A stretch of 64,000 nt of DNA from Aspergillus flavus. Taxonomy: Eukaryota > Ascomycota > Eurotiomycetes > Eurotiales > Aspergillaceae. Positions 12,843 through 23,907 of this stretch are shown in pieces. Below the pieces are notes generated by a model. It did no database searches. It saw only the letters and a list, made by a program, of their open reading frames with translations, and had not been told where the DNA came from. A program made the translations under genes and the position numbers. Position 1 is the first letter of the stretch; each line of letters opens with the position of its first letter. The stretch is from contig NC_092407.1 of NCBI RefSeq assembly GCF_009017415.1, forward strand, positions 2,976,001 to 3,040,000. The letters are read 5' to 3'.

Positions 12843-15800
12843 ATGGCTCCAGGAGGTGGTGGAAATATCAAGGTGGTGGTGAGAGTACGGCCGTTTAATA
12901 GCAGAGGTGAGTCAACATTGCGATACATGCAGAGTCCGTGCTTCGCATGCTTGAAGGTCAACTCACTGAGATATCTCGCTGGAATTAGAAAATGATAGAG
13001 GGGCACAATGTATCGTTCAGATGAAAGAAAACCAGACCGTACTCATCCCGCCGCCGGGTGCCGTTGATAAACTACGAAAAGCTGGTGGTGGGAAGGGTGC
13101 TGTAGAGGGACCAAAGACGTTCGCCTTCGACCGATCATACTGGTCTTTCGATAAAAATGCGCCAAATTATGCGGGCCAGGACAATCTCTTCGATGACTTA
13201 GGCGTACCACTTCTAGATAATGCTTTTCAGGGTTACAATAATTGCATTTTCGCGTACGGTCAGACTGGTTCTGGAAAGTCCTATTCAATGATGGGATACG
13301 GCAAAGAATACGGTGTAATCCCTAGGATTTGCCAGTCCATGTTCGAGCGCATCACTGAGATTCAACAAGACAAAAACCTCGGGTGCACAGTGGAAGTTTC
13401 CTATTTGGAGATCTATAACGAAAGAGTTCGCGACCTCCTCAACCCGTCGAACAAAGGAAATCTCAAAGTACGTGAGCATCCGTCGACTGGTCCCTATGTC
13501 GAAGACCTTGCCAAGCTGGCAGTGCGCTCTTTTGAAGAGATCGAGAACTTGATGGACGAAGGTAACAAGGCCAGAACTGTCGCCGCCACAAATATGAATG
13601 AAACGTCTAGTCGATCCCATGCCGTCTTCACGCTTACCCTTACACAAAAACGCCATGATGCGGAGACATCGATGGATACGGAGAAAGTGTCGAGGATTAG
13701 TTTAGTCGATCTCGCAGGATCAGAAAGAGCAACATCTACCGGAGCAACTGGTGCTCGGTTGAAGGAAGGTGCGGAGATCAATCGTTCACTTTCAACACTT
13801 GGACGTGTGATTGCTGCACTCGCAGACGTGGCTTCTGGCAAAAAGAAAAACGCCTCTATGGTTCCTTATCGTGATTCCGTCCTCACATGGCTTCTGAAGG
13901 ACTCTTTAGGAGGCAACTCCATGACGGCTATGATTGCCGCAATTTCACCTGCAGATATCAACTTTGAAGAAACACTCAGTACCCTACGATATGCCGACTC
14001 CGCCAAGCGAATCAAGAACCACGCGGTTGTAAATGAAGATCCAAATGCGCGGATGATCAGAGAGTTGAAGGAAGAGCTGGCACAGCTTAGGGCCAAGCTT
14101 GGAGGTGGTGTAGCCCCGGGAGCAGCAGGCGGCGCGGTGGCAGCAGCCGGTGGAGTACCTCCTGAGGAGTATTATCCTCCAGATACCCCCTTGGAGAAGC
14201 AAGTTGTCTCTATCCAGAAACCTGATGGGTCTATCACCAAAGTCAGCAAAGCAGAGATCGTTGAGCAGCTTAATCAAAGCGAAAAGCTCTACAAAGACCT
14301 GAATCAAACTTGGGAAGAGAAGTTGGTAAAAACCGAACAGATTCACAAAGAGCGTGAGGCTGCTTTGGAAGAGCTAGGTATCAGTATCGAAAAGGGCTTT
14401 ATTGGCTTAAGTACACCAAAGAAGATGCCTCACTTGGTCAATCTTAGCGATGATCCACTGCTTGCTGAGTGTCTCGTCTATAACATCAAACCAGGAACTA
14501 CTATGGTTGGAAACATGGACCAAGGGAGTCATGTGGAGATCCGGTTAAACGGTTCTAAAATCCTCGCTAACCATTGTAAATTTGAAAATGTGGATAATGT
14601 CGTTACTATTGTACCGGGCGAAGGTGCAGCGGTTATGGTGAATGGTCTTCGCATTGACAAACCCAAACGATTGAAAAGTGGTTTTCGGGTGATCCTAGGT
14701 GACTTCCATATATTTCGTTTCAACCACCCTCAAGAAGCGCGTGCTGAGAGGGTAGAGCAGAGCTTGCTCCGTCACTCTGTCACCACAAGTCAGCTTGGCT
14801 CACCTGCCCCGAGTAAAACTCATGATCGAACATTGAGCAAGGGAGGCTCAGAAGTTGACGGCGATTCCAGTAGAGCTGATTCCCCCATGCCCTCACAGCG
14901 CGGACGTGAATCGGAATGGCTTCATGCTCGTCGAGAAGCCGTCAGTGCTGTGTTAGGTCCGGATCACATATCTCATATGCCGGATGATGAGTTGGACGCC
15001 CTTTTCGAGGATGTACAGAAAGTACGGGCAACACGCCGTGCGCTAGTGGAGCACGAAGAGGATTCCGATTCACTTAGTTCATTTCCGGTTCGGGATAAAT
15101 ACATGTCGAATGGCACCATCGACAACTTTTCTCTTGACACTGCCATAACGATGCCTGGAACCCCTCGTCCGCAGGACGAGGATGAGGGCCAAAACGGAGG
15201 CGACACGGCGTTACAGTCCGTACGTCAGGACATGCAACGTCAGCTAGACCAGCAAAAGGAAGAGTACCAAGAAAAGCTAAGGAATGCAGAATTGTCCTCT
15301 GGTCAAGGCGTCGAAAATATTCGCTCCGAAAAGGCTCGGATGGAGGAAGCTCTCCGCGCAGCGAAAGAGGAATTTGAAGAGCAACTGAGGAAACAGAAGG
15401 AAGTTTTTGAGTCTCACATAAAAGACATGGGCCAACCGCTTCCGAAAATATACGAAAATGGTTTTGCAAAGTTGGATACAAGGGAGCTCGAGATCGCAAG
15501 AAGTGTTTTCCTCCATTGGTCGCAGCAGAATTACGTTCGTATGGCAGAGAAGGTCTTGCAGCATGCTTCATTATTGAAAGAGGCCCAAGTAATGAGTCAT
15601 ATCATGGATAAGAATATTGTGTTCCAATTTGCGGTCATTGATCATGGGCATAACATGGCGTCATCCTATGATCTCGTGCTGAACGGGATCTCTGGAGACG
15701 AGGATATTGTGCTTGATGAGGCTAAAAAGCCTTGTATTGCTGTCCGTGTGATCGACTTTAAACAATGCGTCATCCATCTCTGGTCTATCGAGAAACTACA

Positions 15801-17859
15801 ACGCCGCCTTCAAGCTATGCGCCAGCTGCACCAGTATATTGACCGCCCAGACTATATTCAACATTTCAAGCTCGAAAATCCTTTCTCTGAACCTTGTTCT
15901 CCGCAGTATTCTATGGTCGGCGACGCCGATATTCCGCTCACAGCAGTCTTTGAGACTCGTGTGCAAGACTTTTCGGTTGAAGCTACTTCACCTTACACCC
16001 AGAATGTCATAGGTATCATAAGATTGTCTCTTGAACCGTCTTCGGCTCAAGCGCCATCGTCAACTCTCAAATTCAATGTTGTCATGCGTGATATGGTAGG
16101 GTTCGCTGAATGGGAAGGAACTGACGTTCATGCGCAACTTTTCGTACCGGGCATCTCTGAGGAAGGAGGTGCAACAACGACCCAGATGATAAATGGTTTT
16201 GATGAATCCCCAATTCGGTTTGAAAGCGTTCACAGCATGAGTTTACCGCTTTCCAGCCCGCGTTCGGCGGCTTTGAAAGTTTGCGTTTACGCGCGTGTAA
16301 CTCAGATGCATCTTGACAAACTTCTCAGTTGGGATGATATGCGAGACTCAGCAGAGCCACCCCCGCAGAAACGCAAGACCCCTCGTATTCCGGAGTCAGA
16401 GTTTTACTCAGAGGAGAGACATGACGTATTTGCGAGAACTCAATTGCTTGAATTGGCTGAAACAGGCGATTACCTCCCTGTGGAAGTAGTACAAAGTAAT
16501 AATCTTGATGCAGGCACATACCAGCTCCATCAAGGCCTCCAACGTCGGATCATGATTAACCTTACCTATAGTTCAACCGAGAGCCTACCCTGGGATGACC
16601 TCATCAATATTCGTGTGGGCTCTGTCCGGTTGCTTGATCCGTGGGGCAAGATCCCTGACCAGGATCTTCAAACTCCTGACGTTCCGTTGAAATTCGTGCA
16701 GGAGCCAGTGCGGAAGGACAATGCGGATGGAACATCCAATGTTACTATCATTGGCCAATGGGACTCCAGCTTGCATGGCTCTCTTCTCCTAGACCGGGTC
16801 ACTGCGGATAAGTATCGTGTACAGGTGACTGTTAGGTGGGAGCTCATCTCGTCACGGCTACAAGACAGTGTTCCCTTCGAGGTGGATCTAACCCTTCAGA
16901 TCCAGGGACGCACATATGTGCGTCCCCAGTCCATGTTCAAACAATTCTTCAACTCGACTCGGATTGTACATTCAACGGTCCGCATGTTTTCATTGGCTGT
17001 TCGACCCGTCTCCGCAAAGCGAGCGGCTGATCTGTGGCGCATGAACACACAGAATGATTATGTGAAGGGAGAAGAACTCTTGACGACTTGGTCTCCACGG
17101 AAGGTCTCGCTTGTGCGTGACTACGTGGCGGCTCGCAAACGAAGGCGACGGATTGCCGAGCTGAACGCCGCAAAAGGGGCCCTCAGTGCCCACTGTCTCG
17201 CACCGTCAACTCCACGGAGCGGGAGGTCGACTCCTCTTCGGAAACTGGAGCTTACCGATCGCAAAACCAAACTTCTCCAAAAGTACGTTGAACTTTGGGC
17301 CACAAAAACTGATCCCATCGAGACTATCCTTGTCCGGAGCAACACGGAGCCCCCTCCAGGAGGTGCAGCTTTCGCCTCTCGCGCCAAGCAAACACCTTCG
17401 GGTGACGATTCAAGCTCTGTCTCGGAAGAGGTGCCGCTCAAGCCACGATTCGTTGCGACTATCCAGACCCTTCCTAAGAACACATCTTCCTTGAAGTCTG
17501 GATATCTGTTGACGCCGGACGACACCAACAGTCATTGGGTGCGGCGTTTTGTTGAACTTCGTCGCCCATATCTTCATATCTATTCCGCCGAAGGGGATGA
17601 GATAAATGCTATTAACCTGCGCAATTCGCGGGTCGACCATGCACCTGATTTTGCGCGGTTGCTTGATGGTCCAGGTGAGAGAGCTGACCAAGGCACGTCA
17701 CCTAAGGGCCGTCCCAACGTATTCGCGATATATGGGTCCCAGAACACCTTCCTCTTCGCTGCCCGGACGGAGGCCCAAAAGGTCGAATGGATTTTGAAGA
17801 TTGATGAAAGTTACTTCAGCAACAATGCACCCAAGGCGGTGGGTAACCGCTCTAGATGA
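12843..17859 (+). CDS. uncA: Kinesin-3 family motor UncA (KIF1/Unc-104 type)
   Basis: Exon 1 is 12843-12906 and exon 2 is 12989-17859. The 82-base intron (GTGAGT...TTAG) joins ...VRVRPFNSR to ENDRGAQCIVQ, restoring the first beta strand of the motor; total 1644 residues, close to the ~1630 of A. nidulans UncA. The motor spans about 1-360: P-loop GQTGSGKS at 112-119, switch I NMNETSSRSH at 223-232, switch II DLAGSE at 262-267. The kinesin-3 insertions, a neck coiled coil, an FHA domain at about 510-605, KIF1B/DUF3694-like middle regions and a C-terminal PH domain (about 1524-1632) follow in the order expected for plus-end vesicle and early-endosome carriers. In A. nidulans UncA moves vesicles along a detyrosinated-type microtubule subset. 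No internal stop or frameshift is seen. The gene is preceded by the long divergent interval shared with hapB. Confidence 0.96.
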
Positions 17860-18691
17860 TAAACGTCGCATTTGTATTCATATGATGTCTTGACACGTTG
17901 GACGATCTCTGCGGCATGCGCTGGACGTGCCCCTTTGCCTTTCTAATAGAAGCCGGGCAATTGCGCTCTTATTAACGGATTCGCGCCCTGCCCATCCACG
18001 ACAGTATATTCCCTCTTATACGCTCGGTTTCTTGTAACCCGTCGAGGGCTAAGAGACGGGCCTGAAGTCTATCGTTTGTTAAGCTTACCCCTTGTCTTCG
18101 TGATACATTTTCTTGATTGATTTTGAGATACCCCTGATACATCTGAAACTTGCAATCTCCCTGTACATATTCGAGAGTATTTTTCAAGCATAGAGATGAG
18201 GCCTAAGGTGTCCGCAGGCGGCAGCGGCCTTTTGTTTATATAGTCAACAGTTTTCTGAGTAGAAGTGAGTCTACATACGGATTCCAGCGTAATGACAATG
18301 TCTTGTTTAGCTGCTGTTTGCTAACATTAGATAAGCATCCATCAGAGCCCAGACTTGGAGTCTATAGAAGACCTGTCATCATTGGCCAACCCGCCTGTTG
18401 CCATGGGAACATAACTTCTGTCGTCACATCAGCCGTCAGCAAGCGTGGGGGGAACAGACATACTATTATGCTCTGGCACGCATACTTCCACCATGGGTCA
18501 TGACTTAATGAGATTATGAATGAGACATGACGATTATTTTCCGATATTGCATGACCAACATACCTTAGAATTACTTATATATCGTCAACAGCCTACCAAC
18601 CATTGAACAACAAGAGACTGAGGCAGTTATAGAGAAGGGCGACGCCCCAGGGAATACATATATATAGTGACAAAAGATATATACACCACAA
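17860..18691. other. Intergenic between uncA and the GT90 gene
   Basis: It holds the 3' flank of uncA and the promoter of the next gene. A TATATATA stretch lies at about 18658-18666, only some 25 bases before the GT90 start codon. No other feature is visible. Confidence 0.55.
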
Positions 18692-20074
18692 ATGCGCTGG
18701 TCGCAAGGTCACTCAACTCGACTCCGCTTTTTGGGTACGGGCGCCGTGTGCTCATTGATCGCCGTTACATTCCTCTTCTTCAGTACCAAATACTCAGCTG
18801 AAGTCGCCAAATATGCGCTAAAAGCCCCTGTCAAGCAGTCTCCACTGGGCTCCCCGCCTGCATGTAGGAATGATTCTTCCTGGGAGTTTCAGGTTGAAAA
18901 GGATGGGAATGATCACGGGCTTTCCGAAGAACAGTGCCACGCTGCTTTTCCGAAATTGTTTGTTGAGCTCGATAAGTCTGCTTCATTCAGAGAAAACAAT
19001 CCCATTCAATTTAAGGATGTGGATAGCTTGACAATGGAAAATGGGATGGTGAGGGGTATTATTGATCATGGAGAGGTGGGTTTTTTTCCTACGAATCCGG
19101 GCTGCTGGAAGCCATATATTGACTTTTGCATTCTACGGCAGCTCTATATTGTTGATTTTGGTAACATGCCTGCCACCTTCACTCGGGGGAAGGCGACATT
19201 GAATTCATTGCACCGCGCATTAGCCTCGTTCCCAGATCGAGATCGTCTTCCGAATGTTGAATTTGTTTTAACCACGGAAGACTATAGCAGCGGCGAAGGG
19301 CCCATTTGGTCATACTCCAAACGTGAGGAGAATACCAACGTCTGGTTGATGCCGGATTTTGGGTACTGGTCATGGCCGGAAGTTGGGGTCGGTCCGTATA
19401 AGGATGCTCGACGCCGGATTGCTGCAATTGACGACGGAGAGGTAACGGTAGATGGCCAAGTTATCCCCGGCATGCAATTCCAAGACAAGAAGAAGCAGCT
19501 TGTTTGGCGAGGCAACGTTGCCACGAATCCCCAGGTGCGCGGCAAGCTGCTGAAGGCTGCCCAGGGGAGGAGCTGGGCCAGTATATTGGCTATTGACTGG
19601 GGTGATGAGAATGACATCCGATTCAACCTGTTACCTATAGAAGAGCACTGTAGGTATATGTTCCTGGCGCACACTGAAGGGCGCAGCTTCTCAGGACGCG
19701 GCAAGTATCTCCTCAATTGCCGTTCGGTAGTCATCTCGCACAAGCTGGTCTGGCGAGAGGCGCACCATGCTGCTCTCATCTCCTCTGGTCCCGAAGCGAA
19801 TTACGTTGAAGTTGAGCGTGACTTTTCTGATCTTGATCACAAAATTGAGTTTCTCATCGACAACCCGGAGGCTGCGGAACGCATAGCAAACAATTCAGTT
19901 AAAACTTTCCGCGACCGGTATCTCACTCCAGCTGCGGAGTCTTGTTACTGGAGGCACTTGATTCGGCAGTATGCTTCGTCTTCCGAATTTGAACCTGTTT
20001 TGTACACTACGCGAGAGGATGGGAAAAAGGAGCCTCGTGGCATCCCTTTTGAAACATGGGTCCTTGGTTCTTAG
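18692..20074 (+). CDS. GT90 (CAP10-like) glycosyltransferase, type II membrane protein
   Basis: The open frame is 460 codons, but a 66-base GT-AG stretch at 19076-19141 (GTGGGT...CGGCAG) is probably an intron. Removing it joins NGMVRGIIDHGE directly to LYIVDFGNMPATFTRGKATL, as expected for the CAP10 domain, and gives 438 residues (exons 18692-19075 and 19142-20074). A short cytosolic N-terminus is followed by a membrane anchor at about 14-31 and a lumenal GT90/CAP10 (DUF821) domain. Family motifs are present: GPIWSYSKREENTNVWLMPD, KKKQLVWRGN, EEHCRYMFLAHTEGRSFSGRGKYLLNCRSVVI, and a W-rich end. Fungal CAP10 relatives include xylosyltransferases of capsule and wall glycans; acceptor and donor here are unknown. 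The likely place of action is the Golgi. No neighbouring sugar-metabolism partner except a secreted GH43 enzyme 2.3 kb downstream. Confidence 0.85.
   Translation: MRWSQGHSTRLRFLGTGAVCSLIAVTFLFFSTKYSAEVAKYALKAPVKQSPLGSPPACRNDSSWEFQVEKDGNDHGLSEEQCHAAFPKLFVELDKSASFRENNPIQFKDVDSLTMENGMVRGIIDHGEVGFFPTNPGCWKPYIDFCILRQLYIVDFGNMPATFTRGKATLNSLHRALASFPDRDRLPNVEFVLTTEDYSSGEGPIWSYSKREENTNVWLMPDFGYWSWPEVGVGPYKDARRRIAAIDDGEVTVDGQVIPGMQFQDKKKQLVWRGNVATNPQVRGKLLKAAQGRSWASILAIDWGDENDIRFNLLPIEEHCRYMFLAHTEGRSFSGRGKYLLNCRSVVISHKLVWREAHHAALISSGPEANYVEVERDFSDLDHKIEFLIDNPEAAERIANNSVKTFRDRYLTPAAESCYWRHLIRQYASSSEFEPVLYTTREDGKKEPRGIPFETWVLGS
19076..19141 (+). other. Probable 66-base in-frame intron in the GT90 gene
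   Basis: Donor GTGGGT, acceptor CGGCAG, and an ATTGAC branch-like motif about 30 bases before the 3' end. It is 22 codons long with no stop, so a naive open reading frame reads through it. The 22 residues it would encode interrupt a conserved CAP10 segment. Confidence 0.7.
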
Positions 20075-22421
20075 GCCATCTAAACTGTCTATGTTGGTCG
20101 TCTCATGCTATAATATCCAGTATATATGCACCTTATTGCTTGATGGCGTTGGGGTATGCTGCACTTGTCGCTCTTTATATCCCCTTTCGTTCTAATGAAG
20201 GGGATTTTTCTTTTCTAATAATTCTTCTACGACATGTGGTATATGACGTGAATAGATCGGCATTGTATCATCAATTAAGTAGAACCATTGCTGGTACTAT
20301 GGACTGCGGGACTAGCTTGTGCTCTCGTGAGTCGAACAAACAACCCAAACATCCCGGTTCTCCTTCGTTTCCCTCTTGATGTATGTATGTATATGCCGTA
20401 CTCTGCAAGATAAATTGTCCCTTTGATGTGGTGACTGGGGTTAAATGATTATCAATACTCCGAAGCTAGTGTCTCGAGATCACGCGTCTAGTTAACCCCA
20501 CTGACCTAGCGGATTTAACTCGAGATCACCGTGATATATGATTGACGTGACCGACCCCAGAAGGTTAACGCTCCTTCAAATTGCGGGGTTGGGCTTCTAT
20601 GGTACATATTCAAAAAATCTCTCATAGTAAGCGAGGCTCGTCGCTCACCTGACTAAGACACGAGAGAATGAAGGCCCTCATGACTGATCTACAAAATATC
20701 AGATTGACTAGGGAATCAAATGTCACCGCACATAAATCCGGGGATATATGGTTTCCTACGGTATTTGGGCATCCTCGGTCCGAAAGTCTGGCATGGCAGG
20801 CTTTTGAGTTCAAGGAGCGTTCGGTAGTAAGTAGTGTGATTGGATGCTACAACAGGAAAGTCCGTGGTCCCCTGCAAGGGTGCAGGCGGACAGGATTTAA
20901 TTTTCCCTTGGGAAGTGTGGAGAAGGGCACGCCCCTTATGCAAGAGACTGGTATTGATTCTATCAGCCCCATGACTTCATAGGAGTGCACTCACTTATTG
21001 TACGAGCAGCACCAACAAATGGCCCAGGGCCCCCTCCGATCTTCGGTCCGTGATGCCATGACCGAGCACGATTGGTTTATGCTTATTTCTTTATGGACGA
21101 CCACGCACACGGAATCACATGAATGCCAGAACAACCGTGGTAGCTAACAAGAATATCGATTGTCCTCCTTAAGGAGAATGGATGGGGCGCTTCATGGGCC
21201 GCAACCATGAGCAGACCCATTCCAACAGCACTGGGTTGTCGCTCGCCAGGATTCACCGTTTCCGAAGGCGATGCACTAAATGATTTGAAAACTTAGATTT
21301 GACCTGTATGACTTGGGCCACGCAGCAAATGGGAAGCCGCAAAACAGAGAGGTGAGCCTGCAGTGAGGGGCATTTTACATGTCTTTCCTGGACCTCTTAT
21401 CACTTGTTTGCCCTGTTCTTTATAGTCCGGGGCATCATGCTTTAATGATTATGAGCGGTCAGGGTCCAATTAGGGTCTCCCTTGCGTGTCTTCATACATT
21501 AATTTCAGATCCACACTGTTGTTCCCGGGCACCATCTTCTTGGCATTGGTCAAGAATCGGCAATTTCACCAACATTCAAAAGAGCTAAGAACCTTTTCGT
21601 TATTTATATCTTGTTCTGTGGAGTCAGCAGAAAAAGAATTACAGGAGGGTTATTGGATCCAATACTGTCCGCGGTACGGCAAGCGATGAATGACTCGCTG
21701 AGTGAATGCAGTACCGCTTTCGGAATCATGCGAACTTTACACAATGCCTTTTTTTGCTTTCGATCTACTATTGCCGTCGCTGATTGGTTTACTCTTTTAG
21801 TTGATCGGTGAGATTGGCTCATTCAAGGCCTTGTAGTCTAATTTAAAATTTCCCGCGGTGGCATTGAGGGACCGCGTGCAGTCTGTCCCGAACTGGGGCA
21901 ATGGGCAGCTTCGCGACACTTTCAGGTAGACAGGAATATCGCATTCAGGCTCAGCCACTCCGCTGCCAATGTCTTTGTTGTCCGTGAGCTCGATGCCGCT
22001 CACTTGGCCCACTAACGATTAACCTGTGTCAAATGGGATTCTACGATAGTTGGCCCCCTCCCCCCACCACACCTGCCTTAGTCCCAACATTTGGCGATGC
22101 ATCCAGTACCTGGGCGCAGTGGGCAAAATCGCTATTTTTAAGGCCGGCGTCAAATGACTATTGAAGTCACCAGGGATGAAAAGGATCATGTTACTAAATG
22201 CAGCCGTGGAATTGGCGCTTGATGGTTGCCACCATAGCCTAAAGCAATCAAATATAAAGCATTGAGGCAGCCTGGTGAGATGGCATTCCTGCACAAGATT
22301 CTTCCCCTCGCTGTCACTTACAGCTGCGTGTTTCCCAGCCCCTTAGCAAACTGTTGACGTTACCTTCTTCGACGATCTCTACCTTCGTTCCCCGAAGACG
22401 TCAAGTCAGCCGTAACGTGCT
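20075..22421. other. Intergenic between the GT90 and GH43 genes (2.3 kb)
   Basis: Short frames occur on both strands, but none has recognisable domains or convincing splice links. It includes the GT90 3' flank and, at the right end, a CT-rich stretch (22355-22395) typical of a fungal core promoter before the GH43 start. Confidence 0.55.
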
Positions 22422-23466
22422 ATGTGGTCGTCCCAGCTTCTCCCTTGGGCTACAGGCCTTGGTTTGATATCGACTGTGCTGGCTTCACCTTTCTGTGTGC
22501 AGGAAGTAGGTGCCGTTTTGGCTATCGATTCTGACTTCCCGGACCCAAGCTTTGTGCAAGCAGCGGACGGCACTTGGTATGCCTTTGGCACCAATGGAAA
22601 CGGCAAGCGTGTCCAGGTAGCTTCTTCTGTGGACTTCAAGTCATGGACTCTTCTTGACAAGGAGGCTTTACCTACACTTGCCAGTTGGGAGACTGAGATA
22701 GATCACTGGGCACCCGATGTGATAAGACGGGTAATTCTCTCTCGTTATCTTTTTGCCTTTCTGTTGGAATCATCCCTTGTGCTGATTAGTTTCCTAGAAC
22801 GATGGCCGATACGTCATGTACTACTCGGGTGAAGCCAAGGAGATGGTGAGGCACCATTGCGTTGGTGTCGCCGTCTCTGAAGGCACAGATCCTACTGGAC
22901 CCTATGTACCTAACGAGACACCTCTGTCTTGCCGTCTGGACCAAGGTGGCTCAATTGATCCGGCGGGCTTCCTGGACAAGGATGGCAGCCGCTATGTGGT
23001 ATTCAAAGTTGATGGGAACAGCATTGGAAATGGTGGCGACTGCAACAATGGCATCCCTCCTCTTAAATCGACTCCTATTCTTATGCAGAAAGTTGCGGAT
23101 GATGGCTTCACTCCGGTTGGTGATGCTATCCAGATTCTTGACCGTGATGACAGTGATGGGCCGCTAGTCGAGGCCCCCAACCTGATTCTACACGGGGATA
23201 CATACTTTCTCTTCTACTCCACGCATTGCTACACCGACCCCAAGTACGACGTTCGTTATGCGACCTCAAAGTCTATCACCGGGCCCTATGTCAAGAATGG
23301 TGAGAAATTACTCAAATCTGGTGATTATGGTCTTACTTCTCCTGGGGGTGGTACTGTCTGTGGTTGCGGAGATCGGATGTTGTTCCATGGCTTCTGTCGA
23401 AACAACACACGGTGTACATATGCTGCCGATATCTCCATATCAGACCAGCAGGTGACTCTCCTATGA
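22422..23466 (+). CDS. Secreted glycoside hydrolase family 43
   Basis: Exon 1 is 22422-22730 and exon 2 is 22798-23466, with a 67-base intron (GTAATT...CCTAG, phase 0) joining WAPDVIRR to NDGRYVMYYSG; 325 residues. A signal peptide is visible (hydrophobic LLPWATGLGLISTVLA, likely cut near residue 22). The rest is a single five-bladed beta-propeller GH43 domain. The three expected catalytic acids can be placed: base D41 in DFPDP, pKa-modulating D157 in GSIDPAGF, and acid E228 in PLVEAPN. GH43 enzymes are inverting arabinofuranosidases, xylosidases or arabinanases that attack plant-wall hemicellulose and pectin side chains; the exact substrate cannot be read from the sequence. There is no carbohydrate-binding module. 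The length is normal for a catalytic domain alone. Confidence 0.9.
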
Positions 23467-23907
23467 CCGAAGTAAGATACCCCCTTTTGCGTTGTATCTA
23501 TTTTGGAGGAGTTATTGGATTTTGGTTTCACTACATATCACTGCACATGACCGGCCCATTATTCCTACATTATGTAATTAGCACTTGACTCAGCCCATAT
23601 ACATAAATATTCTTCGCTCTCCTCAGAGTTCTCTTCACTGTCCATATTAGTGGTTGTTGCAGCTCCACGGTGTTACACCTGGGCATCAAGATACTTGTCC
23701 AGCTGTTCTCCCTGATGGTCACCAACTCTGGTCCTGCTTTGGTTACATGCTTTGGTATATCTGTAGTACGACGGTTACATCTGACGGGGTCTAGAACAAA
23801 GTTCGGGCTTGTCATTTCAACTATAAGCACAAATGAGTCGAACAGGTAGGACCGTTGGGTATCTATATGCAGTGTACAAGATCATTCATTCATCCACACA
23901 GTTGCCA
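23467..23907. other. Convergent 3' flanks of the GH43 and BCS1-like genes
   Basis: A 0.44-kb stretch between two converging stop codons. I see only 3' untranslated sequence. Confidence 0.6.
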
